DNA of 33,195 nt from Candidatus Brocadiia bacterium. Lineage in GTDB: Bacteria; Planctomycetota; DG-23; SLPQ01. Positions 16,168-24,026 of this stretch are shown here, in pieces (within the stretch, counting starts at the first letter, position 1; each line of letters starts with the position of its first letter). The notes beneath the pieces are model-generated. The model did no database searches. It was not told the DNA's origin and saw only the letters and a program-made list of their open reading frames with translations. The position numbers and the translations under genes are program-made. Where the stretch lies: contig SLPQ01000070.1 in the NCBI GenBank assembly GCA_007131925.1, positions 1-33,195 on the forward strand. Direction: 5' to 3'.

Positions 16168-17606
16168 TTGTCTTTCCCCTCGCTCGATAAATGAGCTCCT
16201 GGTGTTTTCAAGGCCACGCCTTTCGAGGAGATGCTGAACTTATGAAACTTGTTTGAGTGATTTCTGCCGCGCGACTTCAGCACAAGCAAAGTACGCTCCA
16301 TCTCGCAGCCGCTACGCACGAAGCCGAGCATGACGATGGCGTCAATCAGCGATGAAATGCCGATGCCGCTCAGGACCTCCATGCTGACGGCCCCGCCGGT
16401 CTGATTGACATAAATGCACGTAATCCCGCGCTCCTTGCAGCGGTTGAGCAGACGGATTAGAAAATCAAAAGCAGCCTGCTCAGACCCTATACGTCGAGCC
16501 GCGGAAATCGCATCAACAACGAGGTGCTCCGGCTCGAAATCGTCGATACGCTGGAAGATACGCAGCAGGTGATGCTCCGCCCCAAGGGCCTCAGGCATGG
16601 CTGTGAGGATCTCCAGGCTGCCATCTTCCAGAAGCGGTCGCAGATCAATGCCGGGGCTGAGCATGGCCCCTGTCAGGGCTTCTCTTGATTCCTCGAAGCT
16701 CACGTACAACGTACGCTCTTGCCGTCTGCATGCGGCCTGGGCGAAAGTACAGGCCAGCGTCGTCTTGCCACTCCCGGTAGGCCCCGCTATAAGAACTGAG
16801 GCGCCCCGGCAATAGCCACCCCCAAGCACGGCGTCCAACTCACTCTGCCCGGCAGAAACCGGCGCGCCCAGTGGCCTGTGAGCCAGCTCGGCATCAGAGA
16901 CCGGCACGATGACGATGCCGCGGGGTGTAATGACGAAGGGATACTCGTTGCTGCCGTATGCGGATCCGCGATATTTCAACACGCGCAGCCTGCGCGTGCT
17001 TACCTGTGTGTCAACTCGCTGAGTGGCCTGGATCACGCAATCGGCCATGAATTCCATGAAGGTGAAGTCTCTTGCCAGACCAGTGTCCTGGCCGGACTTG
17101 GCTGTAAGCACGGCGGTAAGGCCGCTTTGCATCAACCATTCGTGAAGGCTGTACAGCTCGTTTCGCTGGCGCAGGGGGTCATTGAAGAGGCACATCAATA
17201 CATCCACAGCATCGATCACAACGACACTTGCGCTGATCTTCTTGGCCTGTCCGCTCAAGATCGCCAGCAGCCCCTTGATGCTGAACTCACCGGCAAAGAT
17301 CGCATTGTAATCAATCTTCGGACGGATTACTGCCAAAAGGCCCTTTGCTTCAAGTGCGGCCAGGTCCCAGCCCATGGAGAACGCGTTGCCACGAATTGCT
17401 TCGCCCGTCTCCTCAAAGGAAATCAGAACGCCCGGCTGACCGGACATGGCCCCGCGATAGAGCATCTCCAGCGCCAACACCGTCTTACCAGACCCGGCTT
17501 CGCCGACGACCAGGGTGGTCCGCGCTTGCGGCAGGCCACCCTCAAGAATGCTGTCAAGACCTTCCACGCCGGTGGCAAGCTTGGGAAGTGGCTCAGGTCG
17601 CTCCAT
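16164..17606 (-). CDS. kaiC: KaiC-like double-domain RecA ATPase
   Basis: The ATG at 17606 (AAGGAG 9 nt upstream) gives 480 residues and is preferred over the longer ORF start at 17666. CI domain: Walker A 'GEAGSGKT' (35-42), catalytic Glu pair 'SFEET' (E65/E66), Walker B 'VVVIDAVD' (128-135). CII domain: Walker A 'GPTGSGKT' (275-282), 'SFEES' (E305/E306), Walker B 'HLVVDAIS' (361-368). The CII autophosphorylation motif, I-S-T-I-T-D with S431/T432 in Synechococcus KaiC, reads ISSLID here (S418/S419), so the Thr is replaced by Ser. The C-terminal tail after 'SISSKGV' is only about 16 residues, so the long KaiA-binding tail of cyanobacterial KaiC appears missing, consistent with no kaiA nearby. 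It is the first gene of the kaiC-kaiB-kinase operon. Hexameric ATPase and autokinase activity are expected. A true circadian role is not shown. Confidence 0.9.
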   Translation of the reverse strand: MERPEPLPKLATGVEGLDSILEGGLPQARTTLVVGEAGSGKTVLALEMLYRGAMSGQPGVLISFEETGEAIRGNAFSMGWDLAALEAKGLLAVIRPKIDYNAIFAGEFSIKGLLAILSGQAKKISASVVVIDAVDVLMCLFNDPLRQRNELYSLHEWLMQSGLTAVLTAKSGQDTGLARDFTFMEFMADCVIQATQRVDTQVSTRRLRVLKYRGSAYGSNEYPFVITPRGIVIVPVSDAELAHRPLGAPVSAGQSELDAVLGGGYCRGASVLIAGPTGSGKTTLACTFAQAACRRQERTLYVSFEESREALTGAMLSPGIDLRPLLEDGSLEILTAMPEALGAEHHLLRIFQRIDDFEPEHLVVDAISAARRIGSEQAAFDFLIRLLNRCKERGITCIYVNQTGGAVSMEVLSGIGISSLIDAIVMLGFVRSGCEMERTLLVLKSRGRNHSNKFHKFSISSKGVALKTPGAHLSSEGKDK

Positions 17607-17676
17607 ACTGCAGGGCTCCTTGCGCTTACTGGAGTCCATCGCGCTGCACTTTGCTCTGCAGCACAAGCTTAAGCCA

Positions 17677-17729
17677 ATTATATGCGGCTACCCTCAATAA
17701 GGGTACCCTCCGGCCCATGCGGCTGTCAA
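17677..17729 (-). promoter_or_regulatory. Promoter region and operator-like repeat of the kaiC operon
   Basis: On the minus strand a perfect TTGACA (17729-17724) is followed after 18 nt by TACCCT, and further down by a perfect TATAAT (17682-17677) 71 nt before the kaiC ATG. Between them lies an inverted repeat TACCCT-N5-AGGGTA (17689-17705), which covers the -35 position relative to the TATAAT. A regulator bound there could control the operon. Which of the two hexamer arrangements is used is not decidable by eye. Confidence 0.42.
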
Positions 17730-17839
17730 CATACAATATTGAAGAAAGGCTGACAAACGTGAAGCTTCTCTTCGACCTCATGGGCGTTTGAAACGGGTGC
17801 TGGCAAGACCTCCACATTTCTTGACAGACCGCCCCCGCG

Positions 17840-17911
17840 CCGTGCACACCCGGCTGCTCATCTTAAACAACTCAAAGGCAGTCCGTAAAGATGAGCACAC
17901 ATTGTGCACGG
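17840..17911. repeat. Large two-block inverted repeat upstream of araB
   Basis: CCGTGCACA (17840-17848) and TGCTCATCTT (17855-17864) recur in inverse complement as AAGATGAGCA (17888-17897) and TGTGCACGG (17903-17911). The within-arm spacers are 6 and 5 nt and the central loop is 23 nt. All 19 block bases per arm pair. It is not followed by a T-run on either strand and lies between divergent genes, so it is not an ordinary terminator. It may be an operator pair or a structured RNA. Confidence 0.6.
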
Positions 17912-18055
17912 CGGCAGATCGAGTCTGTCATATAGCAGGCAAGATCGCGAATACTTCCAGGTGGGATTGCCTGTACGATGGGTCATCCAGGCAACCTCTT
18001 GTCTTTGAAATAAGAATGCAGGCACTATGACAAAGCCCATGTAGCTTTTGCAGGC

Positions 18056-18084
18056 TGGACACGCACGCCCTCTCCTGATAGTAT
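18056..18084 (+). promoter_or_regulatory. Sigma70-like promoter of araB-araD
   Basis: TGGACA (18056-18061), a 17-nt spacer and TAGTAT (18079-18084) place the transcription start near 18091, about 34 nt before the araB start. The -35 is the same form as in the amidohydrolase promoter. Confidence 0.45.
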
Positions 18085-18124
18085 GCCGCATCATGAATCT
18101 GGTTTCAGGTGCGAGGGAGGTATG

Positions 18125-19807
18125 ATGAGCGGTGCCTTCACAATAGGGCTCGACTTCGGCACAAACTCGGTCAGAGCACTCATCGTCGACACGGCGACCG
18201 GTGAGGAAATCGCAACCAGCGCCTGGAATTACTCGCACGGCCGGGACGGTGTGATCATCGACGACATGGACCCTCATCTGGCCCGCCAGCACCCGCAAGA
18301 CTACCTCGACGGGATCGAGGCCGGCATCGTTGCGTGTCTTGCGCAGGCTTCCCGGAGGCGAGGCTTTTCAGCGGATAATGTAATCGGCATCGGCGTGGAT
18401 ACGACGGGGAGCACTCCTATTCCCGTGGATGGCGACGGCACGGCGCTTGCCTGCAAGGAGGATTTTGCCGATAACACGAATGCCATGGCGTGGCTCTGGA
18501 AGGACCACACCGCACACGAGGAGGCCGCCGAGATAACCGCCGCAGCCGCCAGGGAGCGCCCGCAGTACTTGGCAAAGTGCGGCGGGAGGTATTCGTCTGA
18601 ATGGTTCTGGTCGAAGATCCTGCACTGTCTGAGAGTGGACGAGCAACTTTTTTCGGCTGCCCACACGTGGGTGGAGTGCGCCGACTGGATACCCGCGGTC
18701 CTCACCGGCACCCAGTCGCCCGGCAGGATGAAACGAGGCATATGCGCCGCCGGGCACAAGGCGATGTTTCACCCGACATGGGGCGGCTATCCGGACGAGG
18801 AGTTTCTGGCCGGTATCGACCCGGGGCTTCGAGCTGTTCGCCGGAGGCTGCCGCAGAGGGCATATACGGTAGCCGACCCGGCAGGCGCGCTCACCGATGA
18901 GTGGGCAGACAGGCTCGGCCTGCCCGCAGGCATACCGGTGGCGACAGGCGCCTTCGATGCGCATCTGGGCGCAGCAGGCTCAGCTGTGCGTCCCGGTGTG
19001 CTGGTCAAGATAATCGGCACTTCCACCTGCGACTGCGCGGTCTGGCCGCTCGATGCCGACCTTCCTGACATCCCGGGGGTCTGCGGCATCGTGCCGGAAA
19101 GCATCCTGCCGGGCATGTACGGTCTGGAGGCCGGGCAGTCTGCGGTAGGGGATATTTTCAACTGGTTTGTCAGCCACATCCGCCCTGGTGGCGAGGCCGG
19201 CTCCCACGAGACGCTCACAAGGGAGGCAGCGGCCCTCCTACCCGGTCAGAGCGGCCTCTTGGCCCTCGACTGGCACAACGGCAACCGCACCATCCTTGTC
19301 GATCAGCGCCTGACGGGTCTTCTTGTCGGGATGACTCTGCACACTACATCCGCGGAGATCTACCGCGCCCTTATAGAGGCGACCGCATTTGGCGCGCGTG
19401 TCATTATCGAGCGCTTCGAGGAGTACGGCGTCAGGATCGATCGCGTGGTCAGCTGCGGAGGCATCGCGGCCAGAAATCCTCTTGTGATGCAGATCTACGC
19501 CGATGTCATGAACCGCACAATGGATATCGCACAAAGCGACCAGACCTGCGCACTCGGTGCCGCCATGGCAGGGGCCGTGGTCGCAGGGACCGCAGCAGGC
19601 GGGCATGACGACTTTGCTGGCGCCCAGGAAGCCATGTGCGCCTTCAGAGACCAGAGCTTCCGGCCCGACCCCGAGAGATCGGCCGTCTACCATCGCCTGT
19701 ACCTGCTTTACCGGCGGCTGCATGATGCCTTTGGAGCCGGGAAAAGCGGCGACATGCAGGATATCATGAAGAAGCTTCTTTCAATTCGCGATGAAGTGAG
19801 GGGCTGA
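18125..19807 (+). CDS. araB: Ribulokinase (FGGY family)
   Basis: Ribulokinase phosphorylates L-ribulose to L-ribulose 5-phosphate with ATP in the cytosol. From the ATG at 18125 the protein has 560 residues, as expected (E. coli AraB has 566). The N-terminal FGGY domain opens with the ATPase phosphate motif 'IGLDFGTNSVRALIVD'. 'GIGVDTTGSTPIPVD' and the C-terminal domain 'GAFDAHLGAAGS', 'KIIGTSTCDC' and 'VSCGGIAARNPLVMQIYADV' are typical of ribulokinases rather than xylulokinases. Two adjacent ATGs follow GGGAGGT; the second has the better spacing, and the track's start at 18083 lies within the promoter. It overlaps araD by one base (TGATG), so the two are co-translated. No araA (arabinose isomerase) is next to it. 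Confidence 0.88.
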   Translation: MSGAFTIGLDFGTNSVRALIVDTATGEEIATSAWNYSHGRDGVIIDDMDPHLARQHPQDYLDGIEAGIVACLAQASRRRGFSADNVIGIGVDTTGSTPIPVDGDGTALACKEDFADNTNAMAWLWKDHTAHEEAAEITAAAARERPQYLAKCGGRYSSEWFWSKILHCLRVDEQLFSAAHTWVECADWIPAVLTGTQSPGRMKRGICAAGHKAMFHPTWGGYPDEEFLAGIDPGLRAVRRRLPQRAYTVADPAGALTDEWADRLGLPAGIPVATGAFDAHLGAAGSAVRPGVLVKIIGTSTCDCAVWPLDADLPDIPGVCGIVPESILPGMYGLEAGQSAVGDIFNWFVSHIRPGGEAGSHETLTREAAALLPGQSGLLALDWHNGNRTILVDQRLTGLLVGMTLHTTSAEIYRALIEATAFGARVIIERFEEYGVRIDRVVSCGGIAARNPLVMQIYADVMNRTMDIAQSDQTCALGAAMAGAVVAGTAAGGHDDFAGAQEAMCAFRDQSFRPDPERSAVYHRLYLLYRRLHDAFGAGKSGDMQDIMKKLLSIRDEVRG

Positions 19808-20529
19808 TGGCATACGAAGAGCTGAAAGAGAGTGTATTCGAGGCAAATCTCCAGCTTGTGCGCTCAGGGCTGGTCATACTCACGTGGGGCAACGCAAGCG
19901 CCGTCGATCGTGATGCGGGCGTAGTTGCGATAAAGCCAAGCGGCGTCGAATACGCTACGCTCACCAGCGACGACATCGTCATCGTGTCACTTGCCAGCGG
20001 AGCGATCATCGAGGGGGATCTTTGCGCCTCGTCCGACACTCCGACTCACCTTGTGCTGTATCGTGAGTTTGAATTTATGGGCGCAATCACGCACACTCAT
20101 TCGACCTGCGCGACCGCGTGGGCGCAGGCCTGCAGAGAGATCCCATGTCTCGGCACGACGCATGCTGACTTCGCTGCAGGGGCGGTGCCGGTGACGCGTC
20201 TGATGAGGCGCGAGGAGATTGAGGGGGATTACGAGGCCAACACGGGCAAGGTCGTAGCAGAGTGTCTGCGCCTGCCTGAACACGAGGGCTCGGCGCCGCC
20301 TGCCGCCCTCGTCGCGGGACATGGCCCTTTCACATGGGGCGCTACGGCCGCAGAGGCAGTCGAAAATGCTCTCATACTCGAGGAGATAGCACGGATGGCT
20401 TTGCATACCCTGGCTGTAAACCCTGAGATCAAACCTATCGGAAAGGTCCTGCATGAGAAACACTGGAGCCGCAAGCACGGACCCGGCAGTTACTATGGCC
20501 AGAGCAAGGAGCCGCCGGCCAGCGACTGA
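19807..20529 (+). CDS. araD: L-ribulose-5-phosphate 4-epimerase
   Basis: This class-II aldolase-fold enzyme converts L-ribulose 5-phosphate to D-xylulose 5-phosphate, feeding the pentose phosphate pathway. At 240 residues it has the normal length. Zinc ligands are visible as 'ITHTHSTCATAWAQ' (HxH) and the later His in 'VAGHGPFTWG'. Substrate-phosphate loops 'TWGNASAVDRD' and 'KPSGVEYATL' match AraD/UlaF/SgbE. The start overlaps the araB stop. With AraB it makes two of the three L-arabinose/L-ribulose steps. UlaF-type function (L-ascorbate) is the alternative, but the AraB neighbour favours AraD. Confidence 0.88.
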   Translation: MAYEELKESVFEANLQLVRSGLVILTWGNASAVDRDAGVVAIKPSGVEYATLTSDDIVIVSLASGAIIEGDLCASSDTPTHLVLYREFEFMGAITHTHSTCATAWAQACREIPCLGTTHADFAAGAVPVTRLMRREEIEGDYEANTGKVVAECLRLPEHEGSAPPAALVAGHGPFTWGATAAEAVENALILEEIARMALHTLAVNPEIKPIGKVLHEKHWSRKHGPGSYYGQSKEPPASD

Positions 20530-20728
20530 GAGGACGGACCATGCGGCAGGCTCCGGATACCGACTGCGGCCTGCCCGGGTGCCGCTGTGACCACTTGCAG
20601 CGACTGCAGGCTTAGAAGTACCGTCGCAATCGCGGATCAGCTTATCACCGCAGGCTGAAACCATCCCGCCGTCGCACGTGTCAATGTCACGGATGAAAGG
20701 CTACCGGCTAAATCTTAAAGGGGATGAG

Positions 20729-21175
20729 ATGTCAGGCGAAAAGAAGGTGAGAATTCTTTTTCTCTGTACGGGAAATTCATGCCGCAGCCAGATGGCCGAG
20801 GGCTGGGCACGACACCTCAAGGGTGACAGTATCGAGGCATTCAGCGCCGGGACAGATCCACAGCCACTCGACGTGCGTGCCGTGAAGGTGATGGCAGAGG
20901 CCGGCGTCGATATCTCGGCGCAGCAGCCCAAGAGCATTGAGGAGTTCACGGGAGAGCAGTTCGACTACGTGGTAAGCGTGTGCGATGCGGCGCGAGCGGC
21001 CTGCCCTGTATTTCCGGGCGCCGGCAGAAAGGTGCATGCAGGTTTTGACGACCCTCCCGCCCTTGCGCATGACGCGGCCGACCAGGAGGAGGCGCTGTCT
21101 CATTACAGGCGGGTGCGGGATGAGATCCGCAGGTTCGTCGAGCTGCTGCCGGAGGCGCTTGAAGGCGCCGAGTGA
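20729..21175 (+). CDS. arsC: Thioredoxin-coupled arsenate reductase (LMW phosphatase fold)
   Basis: This 148-residue enzyme reduces arsenate to arsenite using a cysteine relay. The P-loop 'LFLCTGNSCRSQMAEG' provides the C-X5-R nucleophile, and 'VVSVCDAARAACPVFPG' supplies the second and third redox cysteines of the thioredoxin-dependent class. The ATG at 20729 has AAAGGGG 5 nt before it and begins directly before the first strand, so the track's longer start at 20678 is unlikely. It lies 199 nt after araD with no arsR or arsB neighbour. A permease with an HMA domain at 29805 is too far to pair with it. Low-molecular-weight tyrosine phosphatase activity is a less likely alternative. Confidence 0.86.
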   Translation: MSGEKKVRILFLCTGNSCRSQMAEGWARHLKGDSIEAFSAGTDPQPLDVRAVKVMAEAGVDISAQQPKSIEEFTGEQFDYVVSVCDAARAACPVFPGAGRKVHAGFDDPPALAHDAADQEEALSHYRRVRDEIRRFVELLPEALEGAE

Positions 21176-21364
21176 GCTTGCGCGCAGTCCCTGTGCGGCA
21201 TGAAGAAGGTTTCAGACGTGTGGATTTGTGCTTTCTGAAAGACTTGCTTGCGGCCGGAGCGAAGAGTTCAGATACACGACCGGCTGCAAAGCCGCCCGGC
21301 GCAGACCCGCACGCGGCATGCTCCTTAGACCGCCATCCCTGCAGACCTGCAGGTTGTACGGGGT

Positions 21365-22189
21365 CTAAGCGTGTGCCGCTCTTTCGAACTGCTCAAGCAT
21401 CGTGCCCTTGGAAAGGACCTTTGCGCGGCTCTCGTAGGCGGCCCTGCCGCTGCGGTAGATGATGCCTATCGGGATCCGGTCGCCCCACTCCAGTGCCAGC
21501 TCAAGTGCCGCCGCCTGGTCGTATGGGTCATGGGAGTCATCGACCGGTCTGACGCGCTCGCTGTACCATTTGAAAGTATTTACCCTGTTGAAGGACACGC
21601 ACGGCTGCAATATGTCAAGAAGCGTAAAGCCGGAGTCGTTTTCAAAGGCGGCCAGCATCATCTCCTTGAGGTGGTCGCGCGCACCGGCGTACGATCTCGC
21701 CACGAAGGAGGCGCCTTCAATGATCGCTGCGGCAAGCGGATTAAAGGGCTTCAGAATGACCCCGCTTCTCTGCACGCTCGTGACAAAGCCCTCATCAGAG
21801 GTAGGCGATGCCTGGCCCTTGGTCAGGCCATAGACCTGGTTGTTGTGGACAAAGACCTTCAGCGAGACATTACGCCGGAGATTGTGCAGGAAGTGGTTTC
21901 CACCCTCGCCGTACATGTCACCGTCACCGGAAGTCACGACGACTTCGAGGGAGTGATTGGCCAGCTTGATGCCGACAGCGGCCGGCAGCGCCCTGCCGTG
22001 AAGGCCGTTGAATACGTTGCCGGTCGTATAGTGGGGCAGCTTGGCCGCCTGGCCGATTCCGGATACGAGCACAAGCCGTCTGCGATCGATGCCCGCCTCG
22101 CTTACCGCATCATTGAAGACGTCCAGTATCGGAAAATTGCCGCACCCGGGGCACCATGCAACGTCCTTGGATGGATGGTGGCTTGTCAT
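21365..22189 (-). CDS. korB: 2-oxoacid:ferredoxin oxidoreductase, beta subunit
   Basis: This TPP- and Fe-S-binding subunit decarboxylates 2-oxoacids (probably 2-oxoglutarate) to acyl-CoA with reduction of ferredoxin. It has 274 residues. Cluster cysteines appear in 'VAWCPGCGNF' and in 'LDILQPCVSF'. The TPP motif runs from 'TSGDGDMYGEGGNHF' to 'VFVHNNQVYGLTKGQ'. It starts one base inside the stop of the gamma-alpha gene (TAATG), so it is translationally coupled. No separate ferredoxin-type delta subunit is present. KorB/OorB is favoured over PorB by the fused gamma-alpha partner, but the substrate is inferred. Confidence 0.87.
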   Translation of the reverse strand: MTSHHPSKDVAWCPGCGNFPILDVFNDAVSEAGIDRRRLVLVSGIGQAAKLPHYTTGNVFNGLHGRALPAAVGIKLANHSLEVVVTSGDGDMYGEGGNHFLHNLRRNVSLKVFVHNNQVYGLTKGQASPTSDEGFVTSVQRSGVILKPFNPLAAAIIEGASFVARSYAGARDHLKEMMLAAFENDSGFTLLDILQPCVSFNRVNTFKWYSERVRPVDDSHDPYDQAAALELALEWGDRIPIGIIYRSGRAAYESRAKVLSKGTMLEQFERAAHA

Positions 22190-23877
22190 TATCGTATCCT
22201 TTCGGCAAGCTCCTCGCCTGTAAATGGCAGCCCGTCAAACCTCGTCACCAGGCCGCACTCACTCAGGACGCCCGCCTCGCGAAGAAGCGATGCAAACTGG
22301 CCGGTCGCGTTTGCCTCGATCAGGGTGACGCGGCGGGATGAGCGATTGTCGCGTCGGCGCACCCTGAGGGCCCTGCGGGCCTTTTCGATATTTACCGGCC
22401 ATACCTGCGAGAAATGCACCATCGCTGTAGAGCCGCCACGTGAGTTTGTTATATCGACGGCCTCGCGCAACGGTCCGTACGTTGAACCCCAGCAGACAAG
22501 CAGATGCTTGGCTGATTTCGGCCCGTAAAACGACGGGGCAAGCGCCTCGTCATACAGCCCGGCTCCCTTGCTGAGACGCTTGTCGACCATTCTGACACGG
22601 ATGTCGAGGTCCTCCGTAATATGCCCCGCGTAGTCATGCTCATCACTGTCGACCACCACAAAGGCGCTCGAACCGGGCAGCGCCCTCGCCGATACGCCAC
22701 CCTCGACCGGCTCGTAGCGTACATAATCCTCCGGGGGGGACTTGAGGACGTGCCGGTCTATGGGGTCTATCTTTTCACCGAGTCTGCGAATGTTTTTCTG
22801 CATGTCGGCCAAAAACTGATCCGAAAGCATAATGACAGGCGTCTGGTACCTGTGCGCCGTTTCGAGCGCGATCCGGGTAATCTTGTAAGCCTCCTCTACT
22901 GTTCCCGGAGCGTAGACCGCCCGCGCAAACTCACCATGCCCGGCACGTATCACAAACTGCAGGTCCTCCTGGCCGGTACGCGTGGGAAGCCCCGTTGCGG
23001 GGCCGGGCCGCTGAGCGTTCATTATGAAAAGAGGCAGCTCAAGCATTCCTGCAAGGCTGAGCCCCTCCACCATAAGGGCAAATCCACCGCCGCTGGTAGT
23101 CACCATCGCCGGCACCCCGGCGTAAGTGGCGCCACATGCCATATTTGCAGCGGCGATCTCATCCTCGGCCTGCTCTACGACGATCCCGTACTTATCTGCA
23201 GCCCCAGCCAGCCAGGTGAAAGCAGCAGTGGAGGGGGTCATCGGATAGGCAAAAACAGCCTTGACTCCCGCCACGGCCGCCGAGAGGCCGACCGCCTCGC
23301 TGCCGCTGTAGACGCTTGAGGGCGACTTAACCGGCTCCGGTACGGCGCCCATGCCGAGGTCTGCCTCGCGCGCCATCTCGGCGCCACGGCGCGCACAGGT
23401 TATGTTCTTCTCGACGGTCTCTTCGCCCTTTCCCGAAAACGCCACTTCCAGGTAATCCACAAGCGCGTCGATGTCGTAGCCCAATACCCCAAAGACTGCT
23501 CCGGCCGCGACTGTATTGGCCATGACCTTGCTGGAGACGAGTTCACGCGCGGTCTTTGTAAAGGCAAGCGCCGCTACACCGTCGTCGGCCTTTTCACCGT
23601 CGAAGAGCACGACAGCGCCTTCGCCCGACTGGCCCCTGAGCTTCTCAAGGGCAAAGGGCGTCAGCGCCACAAGAAGGTCACAGTGAGGCCTCCCGGAAAA
23701 AAGCTCACGGTCGGCTATGCGCACGTCATACCAGTTCAGCCCGCCCCTTATGCGCGACCAGTAGCTGCGCGTGGCAAAGACGTACAGGCCCATGCGCGCG
23801 AATACCTCGACAAGAGCTGCGCCCGTGGTCTGAACCCCTTGTCCGGCCTCACCCGCTATCCTGATGGCAATGTCCAT
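22189..23877 (-). CDS. korA: 2-oxoacid:ferredoxin oxidoreductase, fused gamma-alpha subunit
   Basis: This 562-residue fusion has an N-terminal gamma domain at about 1-185 ('IRIAGEAGQGVQTTGAALVEVFARMG', 'IRGGLNWYDVRI'). The alpha pyrimidine-binding domain starts at about 190 ('SGSEAVGLSAAVAGVKAVFAYPMTPSTAAFTWLA', 'VTTSGGGFALMVEGLSLAGMLELPL') and is followed by a C-terminal transketolase-like domain ('LLVCWGSTYGPLREA'). Such fusions are common in anaerobes and archaea. AGGAG lies 6 nt before the ATG. It is co-translated with korB. The upstream hcp operon ends in its own terminator, so korAB is probably transcribed separately from within 23878-23958. Confidence 0.88.
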   Translation of the reverse strand: MDIAIRIAGEAGQGVQTTGAALVEVFARMGLYVFATRSYWSRIRGGLNWYDVRIADRELFSGRPHCDLLVALTPFALEKLRGQSGEGAVVLFDGEKADDGVAALAFTKTARELVSSKVMANTVAAGAVFGVLGYDIDALVDYLEVAFSGKGEETVEKNITCARRGAEMAREADLGMGAVPEPVKSPSSVYSGSEAVGLSAAVAGVKAVFAYPMTPSTAAFTWLAGAADKYGIVVEQAEDEIAAANMACGATYAGVPAMVTTSGGGFALMVEGLSLAGMLELPLFIMNAQRPGPATGLPTRTGQEDLQFVIRAGHGEFARAVYAPGTVEEAYKITRIALETAHRYQTPVIMLSDQFLADMQKNIRRLGEKIDPIDRHVLKSPPEDYVRYEPVEGGVSARALPGSSAFVVVDSDEHDYAGHITEDLDIRVRMVDKRLSKGAGLYDEALAPSFYGPKSAKHLLVCWGSTYGPLREAVDITNSRGGSTAMVHFSQVWPVNIEKARRALRVRRRDNRSSRRVTLIEANATGQFASLLREAGVLSECGLVTRFDGLPFTGEELAERIR

Positions 23878-23958
23878 ATATCGCTCCTGACAATATCAAG
23901 GCAGCAGAAGTTCAACGCATCCTGCGGACGCCAGCCGCAGCAGCCCTGCCAGACCGGC

Positions 23959-24007
23959 AAAAAGCACCGCGCCCGGCATCCATATTTATCTGGACGGACC
24001 GGGCGCG
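23959..24007 (-). terminator. Rho-independent terminator after the rubredoxin gene
   Basis: CGCGCCCGG (23968-23976) pairs with CCGGGCGCG (23999-24007), and the loop has an inner TCCA/TGGA pairing. On the minus strand the stem is followed by GTGC and then TTTTT (23963-23959). This 9-bp GC stem with a T-run is a classic terminator and closes the Rrf2-ferredoxin-hcp-rubredoxin unit 20 nt past the last stop. Confidence 0.75.
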
Positions 24008-24026
24008 CCTGCTGAAGGTTCCTTAA

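Larger units (their letters stand above)
17607..18124. other. Divergent intergenic region between kaiC and araB
   Basis: This 518-nt spacer has no convincing gene. It contains the kaiC promoter and TACCCT repeat, a CAATATTG palindrome (17734-17741), a large inverted repeat (17840-17911), a second stem TTGCCTG-N14-CAGGCAA (17967-17973 with 17988-17994) and the araB promoter (18056-18084). Confidence 0.45.

Noticed and set aside
21338-21353. CCTGCA-GACC-TGCAGG hairpin between arsC and korB considered as a terminator
   Set aside because: The stem is only 6 bp and is followed by TTGTACGG on the plus strand and GATGGCGG on the minus strand, with no T-run on either side.
21371-22528. 385-codon plus-strand ORF
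   Set aside because: Antisense to korB and the 3' end of korA, both of which have strong motifs and coupled starts. No ribosome site or domain supports the plus-strand frame.
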